Below, piece after piece: positions 27,595-36,476 of a DNA stretch of 64,000 nt; the stretch's first letter is position 1; the number at the start of each line of letters is the position of its first letter. This stretch comes from Sorangium cellulosum So0157-2. GTDB lineage: Bacteria > Myxococcota_A > Polyangia > Polyangiales > Polyangiaceae. Both the position numbers and the translations under genes were made by a program. Below the pieces are notes generated by a model, which was not told the origin of the DNA, did no database searches, and worked only from the letters and a program-made list of their open reading frames with translations. The stretch lies in contig NC_021658.1 of NCBI RefSeq assembly GCF_000418325.1, positions 3,734,001 to 3,798,000 of the forward strand. The letters are read 5' to 3'.

Positions 27595-28479
27595 TCAGCC
27601 CGGCGATTCGGCTTGGCGCGGCGCGGGAGCAGGCGCGCCGGGCGGCGCGGCGTCCGGCGGCGCCGGCGGGTCTTCTTGCGGCGTGGCGTCCGTGTCGCGG
27701 GGCGACGCCCCGCGACCGCCGCGGCCCTTGTAGAGGGACGGCGCGATCGTCTCGACGTCTCCTTCGTTCCAGCGGAGGTAGGCGACGGCGCGGCGGGTTT
27801 GGTCGTACGCATTCACGAACAGCGTGAACGCGCGCGCCCTCTTGTCCGCGGCGTCGCTCGGGCCCGGGGCGGCGCCGTGCTCCCTCACGCCGAGGGCGGC
27901 GAGGAGCTCCGGCCCGAGCTCGCCGGCGCGCCTGACCTCATCCTCGGTCGCGGCGGTCTTCCCCGCGATCTCGGACCAGCTGCCGCTGAACAGCGCCGAG
28001 AGCGCGACGAGGTCGCTCGCCGTGTCCATGTGACCGTTCCCCGCCCGGATGTCCGCGACCGTCTCCGCGTCGACCAGGCCGCGGCGGGCCAGGGCCTCTG
28101 CGTCGCCGAGGAGATTCGCGCGCAGCGGTGCCGCCTCCTCGAGGAGCGGCTTCAGCCCGCTCTGCGATCCTCCGCTGGACAGCCACGCGAGGTGCGCATA
28201 CCAAGCGGCGAGCGCGTAGGTCTCCAGCCGGTCGACCAGACCGGCATCGTGCGTCGGCAATCGCTCGGCGATGAGAGGGCGCAGCGCCAGCAAGCCAGGG
28301 AGCACCCCGAGCACCTGAGAGACCGCGCGCGGGATATCGATGTTGATCGGGATGAGCGCGTCCCGCTCCAGCGCGTTCATCTCGGGCGCGGCCTTGTCGA
28401 ACGCCGCCGCCGCCTGGGGCGGCGCCGCGGGCTTCCTGGGAGCTGGCTTTTTCTTGAGCGGAGCAGAAGGCTTGGTCAT
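27595..28479 (-). CDS. conserved helical protein of unknown function
   Basis: 294 aa from ATG 28479 ('gagg' ~10 nt upstream). A basic Ala/Pro/Lys N-terminus (~30 aa) precedes an all-helical core (residues ~35-240: 'NINIDIPRAVSQVLGVLPGL', 'WYAHLAWLSSGGSQS', 'RAFTLFVNAYDQTRRAVAYL'). The C-terminal ~55 residues are Pro/Ala-rich and disordered. The ending 'YDQTRRAVAYLRWNEGD' is a pattern I associate with uncharacterised myxobacterial proteins. No function assigned. The gene is divergent from the 42-bp palindrome array and the Ser/Thr kinase. Confidence 0.65.
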   Translation of the reverse strand: MTKPSAPLKKKPAPRKPAAPPQAAAAFDKAAPEMNALERDALIPINIDIPRAVSQVLGVLPGLLALRPLIAERLPTHDAGLVDRLETYALAAWYAHLAWLSSGGSQSGLKPLLEEAAPLRANLLGDAEALARRGLVDAETVADIRAGNGHMDTASDLVALSALFSGSWSEIAGKTAATEDEVRRAGELGPELLAALGVREHGAAPGPSDAADKRARAFTLFVNAYDQTRRAVAYLRWNEGDVETIAPSLYKGRGGRGASPRDTDATPQEDPPAPPDAAPPGAPAPAPRQAESPG

Positions 28480-28649
28480 GAGGGGAGCACCTCTCGCTGA
28501 TGTCGGGCGCGGAGAGGCGAAGAGCCCTGTCGTGCTCTCGAGTCCCCGCCCTGGGTTCGATACGACCGGCCGGCGCGCGCCGGGCGGTCCGCCTGGGATA
28601 ATCACCCCGGTCAGGCCGTCAACGTCGCTGATTTGCTCTTCTGGATCGG

Positions 28650-28975
28650 GATCGATGCTCCGGAGGCAGCCAGCTGCCTGCCCGGGATCAGGATCGATGT
28701 CCCGGAGGCAGCCAGCTGCCTGCCTGGGATCGGAATCGGTGCTCCGGTGGCAGCCAGCTGCCTGCCCGGGATCGGGATCGATGTCCCGGAGGCAGCCAGC
28801 TGCCTGCCTGGGATCGGAATCGGTGCTCCGGAGGCAGCCAGCTGCCTGCCCGGGATCAGGATCGATGTCCCGGAGGCAGCCAGCTGCCTTCCCGGAACCG
28901 GAGCCGGCGCCCGGGAGGCAGCCAGCTGCCTCCCGAGGACCGTCATCAATGTCGCGGAGGCGGCCAGCTGCCCCC
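28650..28975. repeat. 42-bp tandem array of palindromic units
   Basis: Eight copies of the core 'aggcagccagctgcct' start at 28664, 28706, 28748, 28790, 28832, 28874, 28916 and 28958, exactly 42 bp apart. Each core is a 7-bp inverted repeat with a 2-nt centre. The intervening ~26 bp alternate between two versions ('atcgatgtcccgg' type and 'atcggtgctccgg' type), giving an 84-bp higher-order repeat in the middle; the outer copies are more diverged. It lies between divergent genes. A plus-strand frame would translate it as a 14-residue repeat ('EAASCLPGIGIDVP'), but no ribosome binding site or domain supports this. Confidence 0.85.
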
Positions 28976-29224
28976 CGAGGACCGATGGCGGCGCGCCGCG
29001 CCGGGGACATGACGCCGGGGTGCGCCGGAGAGGGCTGGACCGGACCATCGCGGGCGTCCTCCGTGGCGCCGCGCGCCGGAGGGCGGAGCCGACGCGCGGC
29101 GTGAGCACATCGTGAACCGTTCGCGGATAACCAGCACGGACGCGATGTGGCGCCGCGGGAGGGCAGGACCCGCGGCGCCGGGCCGTCGTCCAAGGGCGTC
29201 CGACCCGGGACGCGGAGGTCTACG

Positions 29225-31140
29225 GTGAAGCGGAGGTCACAGAACGATGGCGAGGTGGTCGCCGAGGGGCGCCGCGGCGAGGCGCCTCCGGCGGCGATCG
29301 GCCGGACCGGTCCCCCGCTCCTCAAGCCGGGCACCTGGTTCGTGCGCCGCTTCCGCGTCGATCGGCTCCTCGGCCAGGGCGGCATGGGGGCGGTGTACGC
29401 CGTCACGGAGAAGGGCCAGAGCTGGGCGCTGAAGCTGGTGCGGTCCGAGTTCCTCGACGACCCGGACCAGCGCCGCCGGCTGCTGCGGGAGGGAGAGGTG
29501 CTCGCGCGGATGCGGCACCCGAACGTGGTCCAGGTCCACGAGGTAGGCCTCACCGACAACCTCACCGCCTGGTACCGGATGGAGCTGCTCGACGGCGTGA
29601 CATTCCGCGAGGAGCTCCGCCGCCGCAGGGCGCTCTCGCTCCCGCTCGCGTGCGCCACCGTCCGCGCCGCCGCGCTCGGCGCCGGCCACCTGCACCTGTT
29701 CGGCGGCATCCACCGCGACATCAAGCCGGAGAACCTCTTCATCGTGCGCGGGCCGCGCGACGTGAAGCTCCTCGATTTCGGGCTCGCGCGGCTGAGCGGC
29801 GCCCCGGACACGCTGGACGCGCAGACCCACGGCTCCCCGCTCTACATGGCGCCCGAGCAGATCCGCGACGAGGTGCCGACGCCGGCGACGGACGTGTACG
29901 CGCTGGGGCTCATCGCCTACGAGGCCATCGCCGGGTTCCACCCGTTCGGCGATGCCCGCGCCGCGGGGCGGGTGGACGCCCTGTTCGCCAAGCACCTCAA
30001 CGAGGTGCCGCCGCCGCTGACGCGGGTCGGCGTGCCGGAGGAGATCTCGGACGTGATCGCGCGGGCCATCAACAAGGTCCCGCGCGAGCGGCACCGGGAC
30101 GGGCTGGCGTTCGCCGACGCGTTGTGGGACGCGTTCCTCGCTATGCGCGATGCGCCAAGCACGCGCGACACCAACCCGGGCGAGCCGGAGATCTCGGAGG
30201 TCCTGCGGTGGGGCAACGAGCAGGCCGCGGCGACCACGGGGCCCGCGGCGTCCGACCGACCTCGGGCGAGCGTCGAGCGCGCCGCCGTCCCGGCGGCCGC
30301 CGCGGCGGGATCGCCGGGAGGAGCAGCGACGCGCCTGCTGCCGCGCGACCCGCAGGCCGGCCGCCAGGCCGGCGGCGAGGCCGATCCCGGGCAGCACGGC
30401 ACCGGCTGGGGCATGACCGAGCGCCTGCCGGAGCGCCTGCGGGACCCGAGCTGCGTCGCGGCGCTCGCGCAGCGGGCGCCGGACCCGCCGCTGGAGCAGG
30501 CCGCGGCGGCGTGGGTGCCCGTGGAGCACACCGTGCCGCTGCCGCGCAGGGCGCCGGTCGCCGGGGACGCCCGCGCGGGCGCGCGGCCGCCTGCCGGCGG
30601 CTCCCACGCGAGCACCGCGCGGGCCGCTGCGCCGGCGGGGCCGGTCGCGGCGCGCCCGGCGGCGGCGAGCGCGCGCGGCGCGACCGGAGCGCGGCCGCGG
30701 GCGCGGATCACACCGCGCACGCTGGCGATCGGGCTCTCGCTGGGGGTCGTGGTGAGCCTGCTCCTCCTCGACGTGATCCTCCGGCTCCAGAGCGCGCCGG
30801 CGGCGCCCTCGCCGGCGCGTGCGATCGACGCGCCGCCGCCGACGCCGGCGTCAGGAGCACCGCTCGCGCGCGCCGCGGGGCCTGCGGCGATCGAGCCGCC
30901 CGCCGCGACGGGGACTGTGGAGGGCGCGGGCGCCGCGGCGCCACGCGAGGCGCCCCCCGCCGACGGCGACGCCGGAGCCCGGCAGAGCGAAGGAAGCACC
31001 GCCCCGCCGACGGCGCGGCCGCGCCGACTGCCGTACCGACGCCGGTCGCGCCGGTCGCCGGGCCGCCGGCCACCAAGGCGAGGCCGAGGCGGCGGCCGGT
31101 CATCCGAGACCCCAAGTTCTATGACGAGTTCCTGGAGTAG
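29225..31140 (+). CDS. transmembrane Ser/Thr protein kinase (C-terminal frameshift)
   Basis: Start GTG 29225 with 'ggagg' 7 nt upstream. Residues ~40-310 are a Hanks-type kinase with all motifs: 'LLGQGGMGAVYAV', 'WALKLV', 'HRDIKPENLF', 'LLDFGLARL', 'GSPLYMAPEQ'. A long Pro/Ala-rich segment leads to a single membrane helix at ~500-520 ('TLAIGLSLGVVVSLLLLDVI') and a Pro/Ala-rich extracytoplasmic tail. Between ~30990 and 31030 the coding frame changes: the upstream frame turns Arg-rich, while the next frame continues as 'PTAVPTPVAPVAG' and ends sensibly at 31140 ('RRRPVIRDPKFYDEFLE'). A one-base indel or sequencing error is likely. It is the first gene of the sigma-factor/VgrG cluster. Confidence 0.85.
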
Positions 31141-31301
31141 CGGCCTGGCCGGGAGCGGCGTCCGACCGGGGACGCCGCGATGCCGGCGGCCCGGCTCGAT
31201 GTTCATGAGCAATCCCCGAAGGATCGCTGGACAACTGGTAGGAGAGGGCTCGGGACGGCGCGTCCCGGCACCACCCTGGACGGTCACGCGAGAGGTTTAC
31301 G

Positions 31302-31592
31302 ATGGCCACGAAATTGTGCGAGTTCGATCCCGTGCTGGTGGAGGTGGTGGAGCGCGCGCTGGCGCCGTACCGCGGGAAGCTGTCGCCGGAGCTCATCGAG
31401 CACATGCGCGAGGAGGCGCTCGTGCAGATGTCGACGCACCCGTATCCGGCCGCGCTGCTCGGGTCGATCCAGCAGCGGCCGCCGCCCGACGAGAGCCACG
31501 AGATCGCGCGGGGCGGCGCGCCCGGCAGCAAGGAGGAAGCCGAGCGCGGCGATCGCCGGGAATCAGGGCGACGCCGCGGGAGGAAGGGATGA
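31302..31592 (+). CDS. small conserved protein upstream of sigma factor
   Basis: 96 aa from ATG 31302 ('agagg' upstream). A folded helical part ('FDPVLVEVVERALAPYRGKL', 'LIEHMREEALVQMSTHPYP') is followed by a charged disordered tail. Its stop overlaps the start of the sigma factor gene (ATGA at 31589-31592), so the two are translationally coupled. A regulatory partner of the sigma factor is possible; no homology recognised. Confidence 0.65.
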   Translation: MATKLCEFDPVLVEVVERALAPYRGKLSPELIEHMREEALVQMSTHPYPAALLGSIQQRPPPDESHEIARGGAPGSKEEAERGDRRESGRRRGRKG

Positions 31593-32287
31593 GCAGGGAC
31601 CGCAAGGGTCCTCCCCGGCCGCTGACGCCCGAGCAGCAGGCGCTCGTCGTGGGCGCGATCGACCTCGTCCGGGCCCGGGTGGCGGAGCTCGCGCCGTACG
31701 CGCGGCCCGAGGAGCGGGAGGAGCTCATCGCCTGGGGGTACTGGGGGGCGGTGGACGCGGCGTCGCGCTTCTCTCCGGCGAGGGGGACGCGCTTCACGAC
31801 CTATGCGTATGCGTTCATCGCCGGTGAGATCCTCGACTGCTTGAAGCGGGAGCGGAAGGTCCGCCGGCTGATGCGCGCGGCGAGCTTGGCGGCGCGCACG
31901 TTCGTCGCGGAGACCTCCGATCGGTTCGACGTGATCTGGGACGACGAGGCGACGAACACCGGCAAGCTCGCGGACTACGCGATGAAGCTCGTCGCGACCA
32001 TGGTCCTCGGGATCGTCGAGGCCGGGGACTCCCTCGACGACGTGGCGATCGACGTGGAGGACCGGCGCTGGGCGATCGGCCACGTGCGCGACGTGTACGC
32101 CGCGCTGGGCGACGCCGATCGCCGGCTGTATGCCCTGTACTACGTGGACCAGCGGCCGATGCACGAGGTGGCGGCGGAGCTCGGCGTCTCGGTCTCGACG
32201 GCGCGGCGCCGCCACGACGCGCTGCTCGACCGCGTGACGGCGGCGCTCGTCGAGCGCGGGGTGACGGCGCTGCCGCCGCGCGGATGA
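31589..32287 (+). CDS. sigma-70 family RNA polymerase sigma factor
   Basis: 232 aa. Region 2 is visible at ~residues 30-95 ('YWGAVDAASRFSPARGTRF', 'TTYAYAFIAGEILDCLKRER') and region 4 at ~175-225 ('LGDADRRLYALYYVDQRPMH', 'ELGVSVSTARRRHDALLDRV'). The 'RGTRFTTYAYAFIAGEI' pattern is like FliA/SigB-class factors rather than ECF factors. Coupled by ATGA overlaps both to the small gene upstream and to the membrane protein downstream, which may serve as its anti-sigma factor. Target promoters cannot be inferred. Confidence 0.88.
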   Translation: MSRDRKGPPRPLTPEQQALVVGAIDLVRARVAELAPYARPEEREELIAWGYWGAVDAASRFSPARGTRFTTYAYAFIAGEILDCLKRERKVRRLMRAASLAARTFVAETSDRFDVIWDDEATNTGKLADYAMKLVATMVLGIVEAGDSLDDVAIDVEDRRWAIGHVRDVYAALGDADRRLYALYYVDQRPMHEVAAELGVSVSTARRRHDALLDRVTAALVERGVTALPPRG

Positions 32288-33291
32288 GCGACGAACGAGG
32301 GGAAGTGATGCGCATGGACGACCCGAAGCGGCCGGTGGTGAAGCCCGGCGACGATCCCAGGCTCGACTCGCTGATCGAGAAGCTCCGGCACGACGGGCAG
32401 GGCGGCGACCCGTTCTATCCCGTCGAGCAGCGCGCGGGTCTCGTGGCGGTGCGCAAGGCGGGCCGCCGCGCGGCGAAGCCGGGGGATCGGGGGGCGGACG
32501 GGGCGGAGGGGCAGGGGGGAGCGGCGGCGCCGGCGCGCGCGGCAGCGGGCTCGCCGCGCGCCGGGCTGCGCCAGGCGGCGGTCGTGCTCGCGGTGGTCGC
32601 GGTGGCCGCCGGCGCGATCGCGCTCTGGCCGGCGTCGCGCGCGGTGCGTGGCGAGGCGCCGGCGCGCGCCCCGTCGGCGGACGGGGGGGCGGCGCCCGCG
32701 CCGCCTGCGTCGGCGGCTCCTGCTCCTGCGCCGGCGCCGCCTGCGTCGGCGGCTCCTGCGCCGGCGCCGCCTGCGGCGCCGGCGCCGCCTGCGTCGGCGG
32801 CTCCTGCGCTGGCGCCGGCGCCGCCTGCGTCGGCGGCTCCTGCGCTGGCGCCGGCGCCGCCTGCGTCGGCGGCTCCTGCGCTGGCGCCGGCGCCGCCTGC
32901 GTCGGCGGCTCCTGCGCTGGCGCCGGCGCCGCCTGCGTCGGCGGCTCCTGCGCTGGCGCCGGCGCCGCCTGCGTCGGCGGCTCCTGCGCTGGCGCCGGCG
33001 CCGCCTGCGTCGGCGGCTCCTGCGCTGGCGCCGGCGCCGCCTGCGTCGGCGGCTCCTGCGCCGGCGCCGCCTGCATCGGTGGCTTCTGCGCCCGCGTCGC
33101 CTGCCTCCGCGGGTCGTGCGCCCGCGCCGCCGGCATCGCCCAAGCGAACGGTGGACGCCGCCGCGCCCAGCCCGGGGGGCCATGTCGCGATGCCCCAGGC
33201 CGCGCCGGCCGGAGTAAGCTCCGCGCGCGCAGGGGCGCCGCCGCCGGATAGCAGCGCGGTCCCTGGTCCACTGCCACCGGAGGTGTTCTGA
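32284..33291 (+). CDS. single-pass membrane protein with Pro/Ala 12-residue repeats, possible anti-sigma factor
   Basis: 335 aa; ATG 32284 overlaps the sigma factor stop. The ~95-residue N-terminus is cytosolic, with a conserved-looking start 'DDPRLDSLIEKLRHDGQG' and 'DPFYPVEQRAGLVAVRKAG'. One membrane helix follows at ~98-118 ('AAVVLAVVAVAAGAIALWPA'). The external part is a Pro/Ala repeat domain containing seven exact 12-residue units ('LAPAPPASAAPA'). Position and topology (cytosolic head, one TM, external spacer, directly after a sigma gene) fit an anti-sigma factor, but no zinc or RskA-like motif is present. That role is inference. Confidence 0.65.
   Translation: MSDERGEVMRMDDPKRPVVKPGDDPRLDSLIEKLRHDGQGGDPFYPVEQRAGLVAVRKAGRRAAKPGDRGADGAEGQGGAAAPARAAAGSPRAGLRQAAVVLAVVAVAAGAIALWPASRAVRGEAPARAPSADGGAAPAPPASAAPAPAPAPPASAAPAPAPPAAPAPPASAAPALAPAPPASAAPALAPAPPASAAPALAPAPPASAAPALAPAPPASAAPALAPAPPASAAPALAPAPPASAAPALAPAPPASAAPAPAPPASVASAPASPASAGRAPAPPASPKRTVDAAAPSPGGHVAMPQAAPAGVSSARAGAPPPDSSAVPGPLPPEVF
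32809..33060 (+). repeat. 36-bp coding tandem repeat, 7 perfect copies
   Basis: Unit starts 'ctggcgccggcgccgcctgc' at 32809, 32845, 32881, 32917, 32953, 32989 and 33025. It encodes a 12-residue Pro/Ala spacer. Exact identity at the DNA level implies recent expansion and probable length polymorphism. Confidence 0.85.
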
Positions 33292-33292
33292 G

Positions 33293-34429
33293 ATGAAGGC
33301 GAGAGCGAGGAGGGCCCGCGCGGCGGGCTGGCTGGTGCTGGTCGTGGGTGCGCTGGCGGTAGCGCCGACGGCTGCGCGCGCACAGGGAGAGCAGGGTGCG
33401 CCGGCGGGCGCGCAGCCAGCGCCGGCGGTCGCGCAGCCGGCGCCCGCGAGCGCCGAGGCGGCGCAGGCCTCCCGCGAGGCGGACGCGGCGTTCGCGCGGG
33501 GCAAGGAGCTGTACCGGCTCGGGAAGCTCGACGCGGCGTACGAGCAGTACCGGACGGCGTGGTCGCTGAAGCAGAGCTACGACATCGCGGCGAACCTCGC
33601 CAACGCGGAGCTCCAGCGCGGGATGAAGGTCGAGGCGGCGGAGCACCTCGCGTTCTGCCTGCGGAGCTTCCCGGCGACGGGCAATGCGGCGCAGCACGAG
33701 CAGGTCCGGGCGCAGTTCCGCGCCGTGCGCAAGGAGGTGGGGTCGATCGTCGTCAAGGCGAACCTGGATGGCGCCGAGGTGTCGTTCAACGGGACCGCGG
33801 TGGGGCGCACGCCGTTCCGGCACGAGGTGTTCGTGAAGCCGGGGACGGTCGCGGTGGAGGCGCGGCTCGCGGGGCACGAGCCGGCGCGCCTCACGCTGGA
33901 GATCCCCGCTGGCGAGGTGAACACGGCGGATCTCATCCTGCTGCCGCCGCGGGCGGCGGAGCGGCCCGCGCCGCCGGCGCCGGCGCCGCCGCGCGCCGAG
34001 GCCCCGGCGCCTGGGCCGCGCGAGGGGGCGGACACGGTCGGGCCGCGGCCGGAGGTGCTGATCGCGGGCGGGGCGGTCGCCGGCGCGGGCGTGATCGCGG
34101 GGGTGATCCTGACGGCGCTCGCGGTCGGGCGGGACGGCGACGCGGACGAGCAGCGGGACGCGCTCGTGCGCGAGGGCGGCCCGGCGGCGTGCGCGGTGGA
34201 CTCGCCGAGGTGCGCGGGGCTGCGCGACGCGCTGGAGGGCGCGGCGGACCTGAAGAACGCCGCGCTGTGGACCTTCGTGGGCGCCGGGGCCGTGGGGCTC
34301 GCGACCGGGGCGTACGCGCTCTGGGGCGGCGGCGCGCCGCGCCAGGGCGTGGCGGCGGCGCGCGCCGTGACGGCGGCGCCGGTCGTGACGGCCGGCGGCG
34401 GCGCGCTCTTGATCCGGGGGACGTGGTGA
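33293..34429 (+). CDS. PEGA-domain protein, secreted/membrane-anchored
   Basis: 378 aa. Signal peptide 'LVLVVGALAVAPTAARAQG' (residues ~14-32), a TPR-like helical region (~55-140: 'FARGKELYRLGKLDAAYEQY'), then a PEGA beta-domain (~150-215: 'GSIVVKANLDGAEVSFNGTA', 'GRTPFRHEVFVKPGTVAVEA'). Two hydrophobic segments lie near the end (~260-282 and ~325-345). PEGA proteins of this layout are common envelope proteins in myxobacteria, often beside Ser/Thr kinases. It is co-directional with and 1 bp from the preceding gene's end, and the next gene can start within its stop codon, so it belongs to the same operon. Confidence 0.8.
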   Translation: MKARARRARAAGWLVLVVGALAVAPTAARAQGEQGAPAGAQPAPAVAQPAPASAEAAQASREADAAFARGKELYRLGKLDAAYEQYRTAWSLKQSYDIAANLANAELQRGMKVEAAEHLAFCLRSFPATGNAAQHEQVRAQFRAVRKEVGSIVVKANLDGAEVSFNGTAVGRTPFRHEVFVKPGTVAVEARLAGHEPARLTLEIPAGEVNTADLILLPPRAAERPAPPAPAPPRAEAPAPGPREGADTVGPRPEVLIAGGAVAGAGVIAGVILTALAVGRDGDADEQRDALVREGGPAACAVDSPRCAGLRDALEGAADLKNAALWTFVGAGAVGLATGAYALWGGGAPRQGVAAARAVTAAPVVTAGGGALLIRGTW

Positions 34430-34461
34430 AGGGCGAAGCGGGGCGTGAGGAGGAGCGACGC

Positions 34462-36069
34462 ATGCGTCACTGGCGCGGGCTGATGGGCATCACGGCGGTG
34501 GCCTTCGGGGCGGCGATGGTGCCCGGCACGGGTTGCGTGTTCGGCGTGGATTACAGCGACTGCGCGGAGTTCCCGGGCGCGGTGTGCGGGGGCGGTACGG
34601 GCGGCAGCGGCGGGGAGGAGCCGCCGGACCCGTGCGAGGGGGATCCGCGGGAGGACCCGAGCGTGGTGAGCGAGGCGTGCGGGGTGTTCGCGCAGGCGGG
34701 AGCGGAGGAAGGAGGAGAGGGGACGCGGCAGAGGCCGTACGGGTCGCTGCAGGCGGCGATCGAGAAGGCGGCGGCGGAGGGCAAGCGGGTGTACGCGTGC
34801 GCGGAGGGGGAGGCGGCGTTCGAGGAGAGCGTGAAGGTCGAGGCGGGGCTCGAGGTGCTCGGGAGCTTCGATTGCGCGGGGTGGGTGCTGGAGGCGGGGA
34901 AGAAGAGCGCGATCCGGGGGCCGGCGGATCAGGTGGCGCTGACGCTCGGGGACGGGGCGGAGGGGGCGCGGGTGGAAGGGTTCGCGATCCGGGCGGCGGA
35001 CGCGAAGCAGGACGGCGGGTCGTCGATCGGGGTGGTGGTGGCGGCGGTGGAGGCGGAGCTCGCGGAGGTGGAGGTGACCGCGGGCAACGGCAAGGACGGG
35101 GCGAGAGGGACGACGCCGGAAGAGGCGCCGGTGGCCGGGGCGAGCGCGGAGGCGGGGAGCGCGTCGAACGCGTGCGTGGCGGAGAACGCGGTGCTGGGCG
35201 GGGCCGCAGGCGTGACGAGCTGCGAGGACGGCGAGACGGCCGGCGGGCGCGGCGGGCTGGGGGGGAGCGGAGAGACGGACGAGGGCAACGGGCAGGTGGG
35301 GGAGGATGGCGGGCCGGTGCCGGAGGAGAATCCGATGCGTAAAGGCCTCGGAGGCGTGGGGGAAACGGCGTCTCAAGATTGCGAGAGAGGAAATGACGGC
35401 AAGAGTGGCACCGCTGGCCCTGCCGGCATCGGGGGGACGGGCATGACCCTTGCGCTCACCGGGTTGAGCGGTGGCGACGGCGACCGGGGCAAAACCGGCG
35501 GCCGTGGTCAAGGCGGAGGCGGGGGCGGCGGGGCGAAGGCGGGGCTGTTCTGCAAGCTCGGTCCGGACACCATCGACGGCGTGGGAGCCAGCGGCGGAGG
35601 CGGCGGAGCCGGGGGCTGCGGCGGGAAGGGAGGCGGCGGCGGGCAGGCGGGCGGCTCGAGCGTGGGGATCGTGAGCCTGGGCAACCGGCTGAAGCTGACC
35701 GGGGTGACGATCGCGGTGGGCAAGGGCGGCAACGGAGGGGCCGGCGCGGCGGGGCAAAGCGGCGCCGCTGGCGGCAATGGGGCCGCGGGTGGGACGGCTT
35801 CGGGAACGGCACCCAGCAAAGCCGGGTGCGATGGCGGAAAGGGTGGCGCAGGCGGCCCAGGTGGCGCCGGTGGTGGCGGCCGGGGCGGCTATGCCGTAGG
35901 GCTTGCGTATGCGGTGACGCCCAGCGAAGCGCCTGCGGTGCAATTCTCTGCGGGCACAGCCGGCACCGGCGGCAACGCCGGCCCTGGAGGCGCGATGGAG
36001 AACGCCGGAGCGCCGGGGAGCGAAGGGAGCTGCTGGGACTTCGCGAAGCGGTCGCCGTGTGGAGGCTGA
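34462..36069 (+). CDS. Gly-rich lipoprotein, unit 1 of the duplicated block
   Basis: 535 aa from ATG 34462 ('aggagg' ~9 nt upstream). Lipoprotein signal ('AMVPGTGC', Cys ~25), a beta-helix-like N-terminal part ('QRPYGSLQAAIEKAAAEGKR', 'VEGFAIRAAD', 'GVTIAVGKGGNGG') and long Gly-Gly-X stretches resembling PE_PGRS/collagen-like surface proteins. Ten or more cysteines, including a final 'GSCWDFAKRSPCGG'. From residue ~52 on it is nearly identical to the protein at 40947, except for a ~25-residue patch at 35330-35420. Probably an exposed surface protein; no enzymatic motif. Confidence 0.75.
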   Translation: MRHWRGLMGITAVAFGAAMVPGTGCVFGVDYSDCAEFPGAVCGGGTGGSGGEEPPDPCEGDPREDPSVVSEACGVFAQAGAEEGGEGTRQRPYGSLQAAIEKAAAEGKRVYACAEGEAAFEESVKVEAGLEVLGSFDCAGWVLEAGKKSAIRGPADQVALTLGDGAEGARVEGFAIRAADAKQDGGSSIGVVVAAVEAELAEVEVTAGNGKDGARGTTPEEAPVAGASAEAGSASNACVAENAVLGGAAGVTSCEDGETAGGRGGLGGSGETDEGNGQVGEDGGPVPEENPMRKGLGGVGETASQDCERGNDGKSGTAGPAGIGGTGMTLALTGLSGGDGDRGKTGGRGQGGGGGGGAKAGLFCKLGPDTIDGVGASGGGGGAGGCGGKGGGGGQAGGSSVGIVSLGNRLKLTGVTIAVGKGGNGGAGAAGQSGAAGGNGAAGGTASGTAPSKAGCDGGKGGAGGPGGAGGGGRGGYAVGLAYAVTPSEAPAVQFSAGTAGTGGNAGPGGAMENAGAPGSEGSCWDFAKRSPCGG

Positions 36070-36073
36070 AGCG

Positions 36074-36355
36074 ATGAGGGCTTCCAAGACGAGGACACAG
36101 CACGAGGTCCTGCTGTCGATGTTGGCAGATGACGCCGACGTCCAGAGAGCGCTCGTCCAGATGAGAGGCTGGGCGGAGAAGCTGGCTGCCGCCGAGATTG
36201 CCGCCGAGCAAGAGGCCGAGGCGGAGGACCACGAGGCGTGGGTGAGGGCGGTGCCGGCGGCGTGGGAGGCCGACAAGCACAGGTCGCTCGGCACGGCGGT
36301 CTTGGTGCTGGTGATCCTGTGCGGCGTGGCGCTCGTGGCCCTGCGCCTGCGGTGA
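36074..36355 (+). CDS. small tail-anchored membrane protein, unit 1
   Basis: 93 aa from ATG 36074 with 'ggagg' 9 nt upstream. A helical charged head ('HEVLLSMLADDADVQRALVQ', 'AEKLAAAEIAAEQEAEAEDH') ends in one C-terminal membrane helix ('LGTAVLVLVILCGVALVALR'). No family recognised. An almost identical copy is at 42652. It always lies between the Gly-rich lipoprotein and PP2C genes, so the three may form one functional unit. Confidence 0.65.
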   Translation: MRASKTRTQHEVLLSMLADDADVQRALVQMRGWAEKLAAAEIAAEQEAEAEDHEAWVRAVPAAWEADKHRSLGTAVLVLVILCGVALVALRLR

Positions 36356-36476
36356 CGTAGCGACGTAGCGAAGGCCGCGCGCGGCGTGGCCTCACCAATC
36401 AGGGAAACGCGCGCCGCGCAGGGCGGCGCGCCATGGCTCGGCTCGTCTTGTCGACGGGCGCGCGAGGAGGACGATC

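Noticed and set aside
28650..28975. CRISPR array
   Set aside because: The spacers are themselves repeated and alternate between two types, the repeat core is only 16 bp, and no cas genes are present.
28633..29115. Plus-strand 14-residue Cys-containing repeat protein ('EAASCLPGIGIDVP' units)
   Set aside because: TTG start without ribosome binding site, all six frames stay open through the 42-bp repeat because 42 is divisible by 3, and the palindromic cores explain the conservation better.
31100..33877. Large minus-strand frame across the sigma factor and PEGA genes
   Set aside because: Antisense of three genes with recognised domains; rich in Arg/Pro repeats arising from the 36-bp array.
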